Below are positions 46,148-57,014 of a DNA stretch of 64,000 nucleotides, piece by piece. The stretch is from Homalodisca vitripennis (lineage: Eukaryota > Arthropoda > Insecta > Hemiptera > Cicadellidae): contig NW_025776796.1 of the NCBI RefSeq assembly GCF_021130785.1, positions 186,001-250,000 on the forward strand, given 5' to 3'. The number at the start of each line of letters is the position of its first letter. Positions within the stretch are counted from its first letter, which is position 1. The translations under genes were made by a program, and so were the position numbers. Below the pieces are notes generated by a model. The model was not told the origin of the DNA and did no database searches. It worked only from the letters and a program-made list of their open reading frames with translations.

Positions 46148-49100
46148 TTAAAATAACTCAACTGACGTTGAATCTTCATCTGGAAAGTCTCCCGCATCCT
46201 CTCCATGGGGCAGGAGTTGAAAGTAAGCTTTATACTCATTAGGTACCCATTGTAAAATTGTCATGAGATCTCTGTATTTCTGTGAGCTGATTGGCTTTTT
46301 GCTCTGTCTTAGCTGAGGGATGGTTGTAGGCATTGTAACTTCTTGATTTCTCAGAGATCGTCTGGTTAGGTCAACTTCTTTGAACGTGTCATTTTTAAAA
46401 TTAGTTTTGTAAAAAAGAACACCCACTTTGTCAGATCTAAGTTGCAACCACACAGTTGCAGATATCAAAAAGGGTTCACCATCAGTGTTTTTCTTTCTTG
46501 CTACGAAAGCAGATTTTCTGCCTTTCACAATGGCCATGAAATCTAGAAAATCTTCTAAATTCATTCTCTCAACTTCAAAGGGGTCTTTCTTCTTACAGGA
46601 AGCAATAAAATTTGCCCAATCATTACATGTATATATTGTGTTGCCAGAAATATGTTTCTTGGCTCTTTCAATTATACTGTGTTGGCCATCTACTTCCATA
46701 TGTGTGTGACCTGGAAGCAAAAATTTGTGATTTATCTCTCTCAAGTTTGGACTAGTTTTCAATAACCATATATACATTAAAATCATGTTCATGTTACGGT
46801 TTTGTCCGCTACAGTTGTCTGTCCAGACGGTTAATTTCTCAATTCCGCTTTCAATAATATCTCTACTTGCCCAAGCATAAAAACAAGAGGCCATTTCACT
46901 TCCACCTCTACCCCCTGTTACTTCATCCCATAGCATGCACCAGGTCTTATTGTTTGCAGGATCATGAATCGTGTAATTTAGTGTCCAAAGTTTCCTTAGG
47001 TAAAAGCTTTGTGAATTTGTAAGATTAGGTGTAGGGAGACATTTTTGAAGGTCAGCCATTACTACTTTGCTTTTGTGATCTTCTTTTCCATGAAGTTTGT
47101 CTTCCCTTTTCAAACGATATCTGGACGCAGCCTCATCTAAATGCTCTTGGTGTCTCCTGCTAATCTCTTCCAATTCTTCTGAATTTTGTTTATTCTTCAA
47201 TCTACATTCAAATTCATCACACACATCGCATGTGTCATTGTCTGGTAACTTGAATGCCATGTTAAAGTCCTCATTAAACACTTTGCTAAACAACCACTTC
47301 TTTGCAGGATTAACTTGTTTTTCTCTACACTCTTCAACATACAGTCCATACATTTTGTTAATGTTGAGGTGATTGCCCAAATAGTTCCTGCTTGTACGTT
47401 CTCTGCTGTAATGGCTTTGATACGCTGGATATTTTGAAATATGAGATTTAATTCCATCTATTATTTCATTCTTAATTTTTGTTCCAGGTACATGTTTACC
47501 TCTTTGGTCAGGCTCAACCATTCCTGTCTTGCTTGTTTTCTGTTGTGATATTCGCATAAACATCTCAGAGATAGCCAGAGTGTTTAGGAAAAATGTTTTG
47601 CAGACTATTTCTTCACAACTATTTATTTGAAAACTAAATTTATTACTTTGAGCCCGGTTTCCCTTTGAGCCATCTTTCTTCCTGGACCTAGCGACAGGCT
47701 TGCTGCTTATACAGGAAACAACAAACTGACGTTTAGAATCCCAGTCTCTGTCTTCTCTCCAAAAATCTGAAAATATACCTTCTCTCTGATCTTTGGTAAA
47801 GCGCTGATAGCACTTGAGACGGCAAGTAGATTTGCAAGGAGATTTCAGAGATCTTGCTTTAATCTCTGCTCCCTTAGCACTAAGATAGTTTTTTCCACTA
47901 ACTCTTAGCTGTTTCCTCACACATTTTTTCCATTTGTTTTCATTCCTCACCCTCTTCTTTCCTTTTTTTACATTAGGATTGGTTTTGTTTGCTTCTTCCT
48001 CCGTGTCCGAATCAGTGTAAGGAACCAGTAGAATTTTGTCTTGAGCTATCTTTTGGCTCCTCCTCACATAAGAAGTACTGTCACTTGAAACCTTTGAAGC
48101 AACTCTAGGAATACTCACTATAGACTCATCAGTAGATAGTTCTGACTCTGAGTTGAAACGAGGACAGTATGTGCTATCAATATCAGTGTCATCTACGTTA
48201 GATGACAAAACAGAAGTTCCTGGTGATGGGATATCTGCATTACCAGAGACAGCCAATTCTTGAAGACTATCCTCTTCTTCAGCAACTAGGCCTGAAAAAT
48301 ATGAAATTGTGAATTATCGGTTATAAATGTGGTATTATAAATTTAAAACTTGATTAACACAACCGCTGAAGATCATAATTAAAGTATATATAATTAGAAG
48401 TGTTTAAGCATCACATTTTTAGGTCCAGTATGAACTAATGTATGAAAGCCTTGGTAGAATCATTTGTAAATTAGTATGACAAAACATTTGTTTTATTGAA
48501 ATTTTATTCACATTTTGTACAACATAAAAATTTGTCTCTACAAAAAGAAGGCCGAATGTCAAACTTGAGATTAAAATTGCAATATCAAGCATGGTAAACT
48601 ACATATTTTTAGCAGTTTGCAATCATCAAAGCAGCTTTAAAAATATGAATTAGTTGTATATGGCACCAAACATTAAGATAAATATATACGTATGAATGTA
48701 CTTGTAACACACTTAATCTGTAAGAACGAAAAACACTCACTTCATGGGTAAGCTTAAGTATACAAATAGCTATTATTTGTGTAGTATGACAAAAAACAAG
48801 TCTACTATAATTTACAAAACTTTCCCATCATGGTGAATGGTTTTATAGGGCTGCAATATAATAAATGACCATCAGTCGATTAACAGTATATCGACTATTC
48901 ATATAATCGTAGTATCGATATTCGTGATTATCTACCACAACCAAAATATCCTACCGGTAATTACATCATAGTTATTTCAATTCACAGTCTAATTCAGCTG
49001 TAATATCTAAAATAATAACAGATGACAATGTTATTAATTTTAAATATTTATAATTCGAATGTTTATGTACTCAATAGTTTCGATATTGACTATCGATATA

Positions 49101-49875
49101 CTGGTATTCGACGGGTGGTCGCTTATTATACTGCAGTCTTTTATAGTAGTGAGTTTAAAACATTCTTGATGAACACTTACCTTGCGATGAAAAGGAGATA
49201 TCATATGACTGAAAATCCTGGTTGGTAATACCATCATTCCAAACAATATTTTCATCAGTAGCGAATTCTTTATTACTTTCTGATTCGACTTCCATTATAT
49301 ATTCATTTTCATTGTTGAGAAGAACAAACGGATCAACTGCCTGCAAAATATAAATTTATTGTATTTTTACGACCTTCAGTGAAAATAGGCTAATAGTATA
49401 ATTATTGTTGTGGTATGCTTATAATTTAATTTTGTACGGATAGGCTCAGCCACTTGAAAGTAACTCACACCAGTATTGTAAACAGATTTATCAATCTATA
49501 CCAATTTGATTACCAATAAGTGTTTTAACCCTATAAGTGGTAGGGATGAAGTTGCTGGAGAGTTTTTAACAAGTTTTGGGACCCAGAGGTTTAACAAAAG
49601 AATAATACCAGTTGTTAGAAAAAAATGAGGGCTAAGAGTTATAACAGTAAAAAAATTGGTTTGCAACACAAGTAATTGTATAAGTACATTTTAACCAGGC
49701 TTACCTGTAATGATGTCAATGAGGGTGCAGGATTTGTGTCCATCGAAGACAAGCTTAAGACGTTTGTTTCATTGTTTTCTTTAGTAGTTTGTTCTGGTAA
49801 TAATAGTAATTGCTGAGAATTATTTACATTGTCCTCCAAAGCTAATTGTAAAATAAGTTTCGCTCTGCTGCTCAT
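46148..49875 (-). CDS. Putative transposase, DUF7869 family (three exons, 824 aa)
   Basis: Exons are 49875-49705, 49340-49181 and 48291-46148, joined in frame by two GT-AG introns (phases 0 and 1) with no stop: 57 + 53 + 714 residues counting the split codon. The N-terminal 250 residues are acidic then basic, with KKGKKRVRNENKWKK as a possible nuclear signal. A cysteine cluster follows (C263, C267, C271), then FSDFWREDRDW and DTCDVCDEFEC (C465, C468, C473). Next is a block resembling an RNase-H-like fold: VVMADLQKCLPTP (D524), LTVWTDNCSGQNRN (D602), and GHTHMEVDGQHSIIERAKK (D645, E652). D524, D602 and E652 are my candidates for the metal-binding triad. The DUF7869 assignment is from recalled motif wording. 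Terminal inverted repeats around the gene favour transposase over host protein. TTTATT in plus orientation near 46067 could be its poly(A) signal. Confidence 0.82.
49181..49340 (-). CDS. Exon 2 of the DUF7869 gene
   Basis: Acceptor TTTTGCAG (AG at 49342-49341) precedes it and donor AAG|GTAAGTG (GT at 49180-49179) follows. The 160 nt encode AVDPFVLLNNENEYIMEVES and end DISFSSQ plus one base. That base joins the first two of exon 3 (acceptor TTTTTCAG, AG at 48293-48292) to give GLVAEEEDSLQELAVSG in the frame of the long ORF. The matching phases support the model. Confidence 0.75.
49705..49875 (-). CDS. Exon 1 of the DUF7869 gene
   Basis: It runs from ATG at 49875 to CAG|GTAAG (donor GT at 49704-49703), 57 codons, phase 0. 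It encodes MSSRAKLILQLALEDNVNNS and a Gln/Leu-rich stretch ending PSLTSLQ. The exon is acidic with no known domain. It lies about 400 bases inside the right TIR, where a promoter would be expected. Confidence 0.75.
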
Positions 49876-50021
49876 GTTGATGAAACTATAAGTTTAGGTT
49901 AGGGCATCAATTCATGTAAATTTCACATTCGACCAATCAGCTGAGACATGCACAACTACTCTAGAAAATAAAACAGCTGTTTGTATCAACCATTCTAGCA
50001 ACAATAAAGTTGAGCCAGAGT

Positions 50022-50049
50022 AGCGTAACTCCCCAGCTGGAGTTACGCT
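50022..50049. repeat. Subterminal palindrome of the DUF7869 element
   Basis: AGCGTAACTCC (50022-50032) and GGAGTTACGCT (50039-50049) are perfectly complementary and match the inner part of the TIR. They may be paired transposase binding sites. Confidence 0.7.
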
Positions 50050-50250
50050 CTGTACTTTTTAAATTTTTGTGAGGACCATAACATATTAAGTGACCTTACG
50101 CTGTTCTGGTTCTTACATCCCTTTGGAATTAAGCTATTTCAAACACTCCTATTTCCTGCTAGGTTTTTTTTTAAGGAGTTACATTGTTATGGCTTTATAA
50201 AGCAGAAAAAATATATACAGAATGCTCAAAACCAGAATATCGAAAAATTT

Positions 50251-50281
50251 GGAGTTACGCTAGTGTGGTTCTGACGTACAG
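50251..50281 (-). repeat. Right terminal inverted repeat of the DUF7869 element
   Basis: GGAGTTACGCTAGTGTGGTT, then CTGACGTACAG on the plus strand; reverse complement of 45776-45806 with three mismatches. Confidence 0.8.
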
Positions 50282-50398
50282 ATATGTCCCACACATCTAA
50301 GTACACATCTAAATTACTTGTTTCCATGGAAACATCGGAAGAAAATTTCGGTGTATTTCAATGTTCTGAATTGCACAGTATTACATTCAAAATCATTC

Positions 50399-50484
50399 TA
50401 ATCGCAGCACCTCGGAGAACCACTAAACAAGGAACACAATGTGAGGCTCAGAGGGAGGTCCAGGACCGTCGTGTACAGTGAGTT
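50399..50484 (+). repeat. Local repeat module core, copy 11
   Basis: CTAATCGCAGCACCTCGGAG, ACAATGTGAGGCTCAGAGGG, GTCCAGGACCGTCGTGTACA. It is preceded by TTTCCATGGAAACATCGG (about 50321), a CCATGGAAAC block that copy A has lost. Confidence 0.65.
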
Positions 50485-50569
50485 ATTTTTATTATTTATA
50501 TACTTTCTTATACTGTTTGTAGATATGTAAGAAAATACTCCTTCTGCTCTTATGACACACAAAATACGT

Positions 50570-50840
50570 AGTTACATCGCAGTTTTATCGATACGTTATC
50601 ACAGCATAAAACACTGGTCCAGTGCATATACAGGGTGTCCCACGAGTATACTGACAATCTTTTCGGGTGGTTTATTTTCATCAAAATGGGAAAAAGTTCA
50701 TATACACATGTGTCGATAAACGCTTTGTTGGCGAGCTACGGGTAGCCAAAGAGTTCACCCGATTTTCCAGGAAAGGACGGAAATAAAGCGAAACCGATGT
50801 TTTTTGTGCAAAGATAGTTTATAAGTTATTTGAAGTTATT
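50570..50840 (+). mobile_element. Small insertion in SD2 copy B
   Basis: Copy A reads from ACGAAGTTATTGCATCCAG directly. Copy B has about 265 extra bases between AAATACGTAGTTA and GTTATTGGATCTAG. AGTTA on both sides could be a target duplication. The insert includes TACAGGGTGTCCCACGAGTA (50631-50650), a wording often found at ends of arthropod DNA transposons. No coding region is visible. Confidence 0.55.
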
Positions 50841-51190
50841 GGATCTAGTTAAATCTATGGAACTGAAAAGCTGAATAAAATACATCCAAGACTAGTAATA
50901 TCAGCCATTTCTGAGATATCCGACAAATTATTCAAAATTGGGTCTCGACACACATGCTTTGTTTCGATTTTAAGTATATTAACTTCAATAAATGGGTAAT
51001 AAACGGGCAAAATGTTTATCAAAAACGTATATATAGTATAATTCTGAGTACTGACAGCTCGTATAACCGTCTACTAACCTGAGGTTTAGTAGAGTAAGCA
51101 AAATTATCACTCATTGTTTCCAGGAAGTAAAGAACACTTAATAGTTGTATTAATTGAAAACGGATTGAAATATTATAAAGGACCAATAAT

Positions 51191-52465
51191 ACGTCTTTTG
51201 CTCGATCTAGGGGTCATAATTTTATTATTCTTAGAATTTTTGGAAAGCATAACAGTTTTTTAAATCGCAAATTCACAATCAGTGCACTCATAAGCAGTTT
51301 ATTATCCTTTTATTTTATGCTCACTCACAATAGAAAGTTTTTTGATTGCAAGAACTTCATAAAGATTACTTTAGTCCAGATAATTGATTTACCACAGTAT
51401 TCACAAAGATTCATACTTGTGTGAATAATTCTTCTATTATTAGTTCATAATTACTTCATAATTTCTTTCTTTCTATAGTTTCTTTTTTCTTTTTGCTTCC
51501 AAACAATCGATTCAATTGCTAGATTACATTAAGTGCCGCCGGCCTCGGATTTGTTATCTCTTTGATATTAGTTTAAACATTTTAACTCCGGTAATTTTTA
51601 ACCTACCAGTGAGAGCTTTTTCACCAAAACAAGGTAGTATGAAGAATCTATTAAATATTTATGACTTTGGTAGTTCAGTTTGAATAATTAGCTAAAAACT
51701 GGATTTTTATGTTTTTAAATCCTTTCGGTACTTAGGATTGCTTAATTTCTCGTTAAACACTTTATCAACATAATGTTATGTTTATCCCCACGCATTTTAT
51801 GCGTTTAGGGACATTTTATGCTTAAGAATTTCTTTTTACTATCTAAATGTATATACGTTTCATTACTTTAAATAATGTCTTTGAGTACTTTTAATACTAA
51901 CCTACTGTAAAACATTATTAAAAGTTTGTTATATGTTGTGTTACTGCTTTTGATTGCTAAATATGTCCATTATTTAACATCCAGAGCGACAAAAAATAAA
52001 ACTGAAAATGCAAATTTCCTAAATTATAATACATATTTATTTTCAGGAAAATTTTCAAAATGTAGCCTATGCAAATATAATACAAACTAAAAATAAAGTT
52101 ATAGACATTCATAAAAAAATGGATCTTTAGCAGCAATTACTGATTAATTTGAAAATATTACTACACTATGAATTTTGTATGATGTACTATCCAAGAAAAC
52201 CAGTGAAAATGTAACTAATAAAGCCTTACTTGTCTAAGAAAATTTTTGAATTTGTCACTATATAACTTACATATGTATAATTACATAAAAAGAATTTGGT
52301 CAAGTTTTGGTAATAAACGAGATGTAAACATTCAAGACAAGTTAAAAAGGATTACAGAGAAAACATTCTATTTAAAAACTATGTATAACCATGGAAACAA
52401 CAATAAATTATTTGAGGTATGTAATGTTTGTGAATAGTAATATTTATGCTTAAAAGTCTTTTAAA
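51191..52465. other. Gene-free AT-rich stretch
   Basis: A partial module block (TTTTTAAATCCTTTCGGTAC, about 51712-51731) is the only recognised sequence. Confidence 0.35.
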
Positions 52466-52469
52466 TCCA

Positions 52470-52690
52470 GCACGTCAGAGAACCGCCACCAGATACATGA
52501 TTCTATGACGAAGGGTAAGACAGCAACCAGATTGGGTGAGATACTTTTGTCATTTATTTATAATAGATTCAGGTCTTAAAGTATCATGTTACCCTAAACA
52601 GTATACGTCCTACTTTTAGTATTTCAGCAACAATTATTGCAGCACCAAAAAAACTGGAACTGTTCATAAGTAATTGATAATAACTTAATG
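52470..52690 (+). repeat. Local repeat module core, copy 12 (diverged)
   Basis: CCAGCACGTCAGAGAACCGC, ACCAGATACATGATTCTATG and a decayed GACAGCAACCAGATTGGGTG, then GTTACCCTAAACAGTATACG and the downstream block. CCATGGAAACAACAA is at about 52389-52403. Confidence 0.55.
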
Positions 52691-53182
52691 AATAAATTGA
52701 ATTTTAGTGTTTAACATTTTTCATCTAATAATTTTCTAATGCTATTAATATAGTGTAACTGTAAAACATTTATAATATACTGTACACTGGTAATATATGA
52801 CATTTAAAATGTGGGGGATTTATAAATAAAAATCTGCTATATGGTCAACGTTCTGAAACCTTTCAAGCAAATCGAAATTCTGTCAGCGAAACATTTCCTT
52901 TGAAATAAAATTGACATCTCTAATTTATAATGGTAGGCTTCTTTCCTGTCACTGAAGATGTTTGATTAAAAAAAAGGTTCCTTTTGCTCAATATCTAACA
53001 AATTATTCACACTTCAAGATTCTTTCATTCCAGGTTAGAGCATAAATCTGTGTTCGTTTATTGTAGTTGTTATTTTCACAATTCACTTTAAGTTAGATAC
53101 AAATTATAGTTAACATTTTAATAGGAAAATATATCGTGTCAGAAACTTTTCACATAATCGATCATTTGGCTTATATCCAGTA

Positions 53183-53186
<4 letters not shown>
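52691..53186. other. Gene-free stretch
   Basis: Nothing recognised before the TA tract that precedes the mariner-type element. Confidence 0.35.

Positions 53187-53215
<29 letters not shown>
53187..53215. repeat. (AT)n tract, left flank of the mariner-type element
   Basis: The AT repeat directly abuts the left end of the element; a matching tract lies at 55586-55603. Confidence 0.9.
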
Positions 53216-53650
53216 CAGGGTGTATATTATGTCTGGAAACACCCAAATATATCCTTTAATAATTTAAATATAAATTTGAAACCTCTTACAATCGTGATAG
53301 AGATTGGGCATCTACTTTTTGGAACAATGTTTTGTTATGTCACACCAACGGGGGACGTCCTGCCGAGGGTATCGTGAATATTCTTAATGGAAGCCTATAC
53401 CTTGTGATACATAATTTTAAAGGTAATAGCTTACTGAATTGAATGCCACAAACCGCATCTCAAGGGAATTATTCTATCAGAAAATTGAGCATTTTTAGTA
53501 TTGAAAATTTACTGATGTTCAACAATGTAATTTTAACATGGTTCTTGCCACAAAATGTGTTACACTAATTTTTTAGCATTTTTTTAAATGTTCAATTAAA
53601 TAAAACAAAAATTTCATTTTAAGCTGGTTCTATTAGCACAAATTTGCCAG
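53216..53650 (+). repeat. Left long TIR of the mariner-type element
   Basis: Pairs with about 55150-55585. It includes ACCAACGGGGGACGTCCTGC, the only GC-rich part, mirrored exactly on the other side. Confidence 0.88.
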
Positions 53651-53765
53651 TTTTTATTACAGTACAATTATGGAAATACTTATGTTATTGATTTCTTATT
53701 ACAAATAAAAAATAATGTATGCTGTTAGAAAAGTCTTACAACAAACGTTTTACCTGCATTTGGTG

Positions 53766-54836
53766 TCAAAGCAATTGTTCGAACTGTGTTCCTTCTACGG
53801 TTTGACAATGAGCCAATCTTGTGTAAAATGATTCGACAGAGTTGCCTAACATTTCTTCAGTTATCAAAGCAATCTCCTCTATAATCCTGTTTCTTAGGTC
53901 TTCCAAATTATGAGGCTTTCTTCTATAAACATTGGATTTTAAATGACCCCATAGGAAATAATCGATTGGTGACAAATCCGGAGATCTTGGAGGCCATTCG
54001 ATTTCTCCTCTTCGGCCAATCCATTTATGAGGAAACCTTAAATCCAAATACTCTCTTACCTGTCTCCCATAATGGGGTGGAGCACCATCCTGCTGAAACC
54101 ATACATTATCAAAGTATTCTCCTGATGCAATTTGAATAGCTGGGATTATTTCATTTTGGAGCATATTGTAGTAAAGTTCGGCATTTAAAGTTCCATTGAT
54201 GAAAAAGGGTCCAACAATTTTGTTACCTAAAATTCCACACCATACGTTCAGTTTTTGTGGTTGCTGTGAATGGGACTCAGTAATCCAATGTGGGTTTTCA
54301 CTAGCCCAGTAACGGCAATTGTGCTTGTTAACATTGCCATTTAGGAAAAAAGTTGCCTCATCAGAAAATAGTATGTTGGTCAGAAAATCTCTATTGTCAT
54401 CACATTTGCGCATCACAAGTTCACAAAACTCAACTCTTCTGTCGTAATCATCCTCACTTAACTGCTGGACTAAATGAACTTTAAATGGTTTGTATTTATT
54501 AATTTTCAAAATCTTACTCACAGACATAGGGTGCATATCATGTTGCTGTGCAGCTTTTCTGAGCGATGTATGTGGGTCTTCAATAAATGTTTGCAAAACA
54601 TCTAGTGCATGTTCTTCATCTGTTGCAGATTGTATCCTACCCGACTTTGGCCGATTACGTACACTCCCTGCCTTTTTAAAACGCTCAATAGTTTTTGATA
54701 TTGTTGAAACACTTATGGGATTCCTTTCTGGGAAAGTGTCATTAAACAAATTACAAACTTCCCGATAAGATCTTTGACGATCGCCATATCCTCGCATCAT
54801 CAACAGAGTAATTCGTTCTCTTTCAGACAATTCCAT
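53766..54836 (-). CDS. Tc1/mariner transposase, DD41D-type spacing (356 aa)
   Basis: This cut-and-paste transposase binds the TIRs and inserts at TA. I choose the ATG at 54836 (MELSERERITLLMMRGYGDR), where the helix-turn-helix region begins. The frame is open to an upstream ATG at 54941 (391 aa), but those 35 residues look unlike the family. Residues 1-75 form the DNA-binding region (YREVCNLFNDTF, VSTISKTIERFKKAGSV), with a second one to about 120 (SLRKAAQQHDMHPMSVSKIL). The DDE-type core has ILFSDEATF (D159), VWFQQDGAPPHY (D250) and SPDLSPIDYFLWGHLKS (D292), so 41 residues separate the second and third acids. All key residues are present and there are no stops or shifts, so activity is plausible. 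Confidence 0.93.
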   Translation of the reverse strand: MELSERERITLLMMRGYGDRQRSYREVCNLFNDTFPERNPISVSTISKTIERFKKAGSVRNRPKSGRIQSATDEEHALDVLQTFIEDPHTSLRKAAQQHDMHPMSVSKILKINKYKPFKVHLVQQLSEDDYDRRVEFCELVMRKCDDNRDFLTNILFSDEATFFLNGNVNKHNCRYWASENPHWITESHSQQPQKLNVWCGILGNKIVGPFFINGTLNAELYYNMLQNEIIPAIQIASGEYFDNVWFQQDGAPPHYGRQVREYLDLRFPHKWIGRRGEIEWPPRSPDLSPIDYFLWGHLKSNVYRRKPHNLEDLRNRIIEEIALITEEMLGNSVESFYTRLAHCQTVEGTQFEQLL

Positions 54837-55149
54837 TAAAATGCCAAATAAAAACTGAACTACTGTAATTAGATAACTTGTTGACAGCAATGCTTCAGAG
54901 ACACTGATTAACTCGACAGGAATGATATGACCTTTGTCCATTTGTAATTCCCAAGCTTAGACCTGTCTTGTGAAAGCTCCATGCTCAACAAACTGAAACC
55001 TGTAGACCAGATGATTAATAACACAATAATGTTTCTCATAGGCTAGTGACCGTTGTCTCTTTAAACCTTCCTGCTGACTGGAAAACACCAAGTACAGATT
55101 CGTAAGTAATCAGAGAAAGTGACTCATAAGTTTTATTCATTGTAATAAA

Positions 55150-55585
55150 AACTGGTAAATTTGTACTAATGAAACCAGCTTAAAAATAAATTGTTTATTT
55201 TATTTTAATTGAACATTTAAAAAATGCTAAAAAATTAGTGTAACACATTTTGTGGCAAGAACCATGTTAAAATTACATTGTTGAACATCAGTAAATTTTC
55301 AATACTAAAAATGCTCTATTTTCTGATAGAATAATTCCTTTGAGATGCGGTTTGTGGCATTCAATTCAGTAAGCTATTACCTTTAAAATTATGTATCACA
55401 AGGTATAGGCTTCCATTAAGAATATTCACGATACCCTCGGCAGGACGTCCCCCGTTGGTGTGACATAACAAAACATTGTTCCAAAAAGTAGATGCCCAAT
55501 CTCTATCACGATTGTAAGAGGTTTCAAATTTATATTTAAATTATTAAAGGATATATTTGGGTGTTTCCAGACATAATATACACCC
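55150..55585 (-). repeat. Right long TIR of the mariner-type element
   Basis: Reverse complement of 53216 to about 53650. Single-base differences and small indels accumulate only in the inner third. Confidence 0.88.
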
Positions 55586-55603
55586 ATATATATATATATA
55601 TAT

Positions 55604-57010
55604 TATTATTATTTAAAAATATATAAATATCTTAATATTTTCCTACATCACTTAAAAGTATATTTTTGATTGTAATAAACAATAGTTTAATTTTTATTTC
55701 ATAACAAGGTAGAGTGAGTCATTTTGATGGAAAAAAGCGTCAGCAGAACATCTAAATTGAGTGAGTACTCTGCAGAATTAAACAATTTTAATTTTAATAG
55801 GTATATTCGTTAATATTTTTAATTTTCAGTATTAATGAACTATATAGAAGCTATCAGTGCATTAAAAATGTTATTGGCTTATTTGGTATTCTTAGTAAGT
55901 AATTATGGTATTTAGCTTTTAAACAAATATTTAGATGTACAATTCCGTGGGATTAAAAAATTATTATAAGGGAGAAGAAAAGGTGATATTTAGATTTCAA
56001 ACCCGAAATTTGGTTTTTTCTTGCTTCTAAAGTTTGTGACCAGCTTCTCTTACTGTATTTTTCTGTTTGAGGAATCCGTATCCTTTGCAATACGTTTTAT
56101 TCAAAATTAATTGCATTGCACATGTATCTAATGAAAGAGACTGCCCACATACAACTGTCTACAACAAGAACAGTTTTCTGTGTTGTTATTCTCAGAGAAC
56201 GTACCGCCATTGAACAAGTGATATTCCAACATGGCTTACAAACAAGGTAAGATTATACTACATCACGTGTCACGTAACAGGCTTCGCTAAAATTGCATGT
56301 AAAATTTAAAGCCTATTTCAATGTTGAGATATCTTACAGAAATTTTTACATCCCCAACTGACAAAAGATAAATTTTTTGTGTCTGGGTTAAGAAATAGAT
56401 AGGCCTATCCATAACGCAATGCCGAATGCCATGTAGGACATGCACTTTCATAGAACTTGCTCTACTCTATGAAGAAACAATTAATAAATTATTTCTTTCA
56501 TAATTCTACATGTGTTACTTTTCAAATTAGTTGTAAAAAAACATATAACATTTTTTAGTTGAGTTAGGATTTACAGCAAAAAATGTTCCCCTGTACTGTA
56601 TCTCAACTATAGTATTTTAACACATAAATTACAACTTAGAAACAGCAGCTTGAATCTTAAACATTTGATTTAAACTATATGCAACTTTAATTTTAAATTA
56701 TATACCCTTATGGAATAAATATTTTAAGTGTTTCTAAGTCAAGCGTTTCCTATTGTTTTATATCTGATTACATAAGTAATCTTTTCCTCTCTTACAGTAT
56801 GCCCTCAAGAGATGTTTACCAAGGACTAATGGAAAGTTTCTCTTGTTACTCTTTGTTGTATTCATATGTTTATCTTCTGAAAATTTAAAATGTATGTATG
56901 TATGTATGTACAACAAGATAGATAGAATTTGGACTAACTGTAGTCGTGATGCAAAATAAACAAAGACAAATATTATAAAACCACAATGTTAAACAACACT
57001 GTATACTTTA
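55604..57010. other. Gene-free stretch
   Basis: No supported gene. A short (GTAT)n microsatellite is at 56891-56910. Confidence 0.35.
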
Positions 57011-57014
57011 AATT

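Larger units (their letters stand above)
45776..50281 (-). mobile_element. TIR transposon encoding a DUF7869-type protein (4.5 kb)
   Basis: The left end CTGTACCTCAGAACCAGACT (45776 on) and the inverted right end (50281 backwards, CTGTACGTCAGAACCACACT) match at about 27 of 30 positions. ATAT flanks both ends (45772-45775 and 50282-50285), a candidate 4-bp target duplication. ATAT is self-complementary, so it could instead be the outermost TIR. TTACGCTGTT-like subterminal repeats lie near 45987, 50096 and 50178, plus a palindrome at 50022-50049. The single gene runs on the minus strand. Between the SD2 flank and the TIRs lie about 30 bases on the left and 18 on the right that the empty copy lacks. 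Superfamily unresolved. Confidence 0.8.
50300..51190 (+). repeat. Segmental duplication SD2, copy B, right part
   Basis: Resumes the copy A sequence at ACACATCTAAATTACTTG and continues through the module core (50399-50484) to GTTTCCAGGAAGTAAAGAAC (about 51117-51136). It contains an insertion of about 265 bases (50570-50840) not present in copy A. Confidence 0.88.
53216..55585 (-). mobile_element. Tc1/mariner-superfamily element with long TIRs, apparently intact
   Basis: The left end is CAGGGTGTATATTATGTCTG and the right end reads GGGTGTATATTATGTCTGGA in reverse complement. The inverted repeats run about 430 bases (53216 to about 53650, and about 55150 to 55585). In the first 300 I count only a couple of mismatches; divergence rises towards the inner end. 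The single transposase gene is uninterrupted. Flanking TA repeats fit the TA target of the superfamily. The right end appears to lack the last two bases (TG) of a symmetric CACCCTG terminus. High TIR identity and an intact ORF indicate a recent insertion. Confidence 0.92.

Noticed and set aside
46428..47372. Plus-strand frames across 46.4-47.4 kb
   Set aside because: They are shadows of the long minus-strand exon of the DUF7869 gene.
54490..54768. Plus-strand 92-residue frame
   Set aside because: Antisense shadow of the mariner-type transposase.
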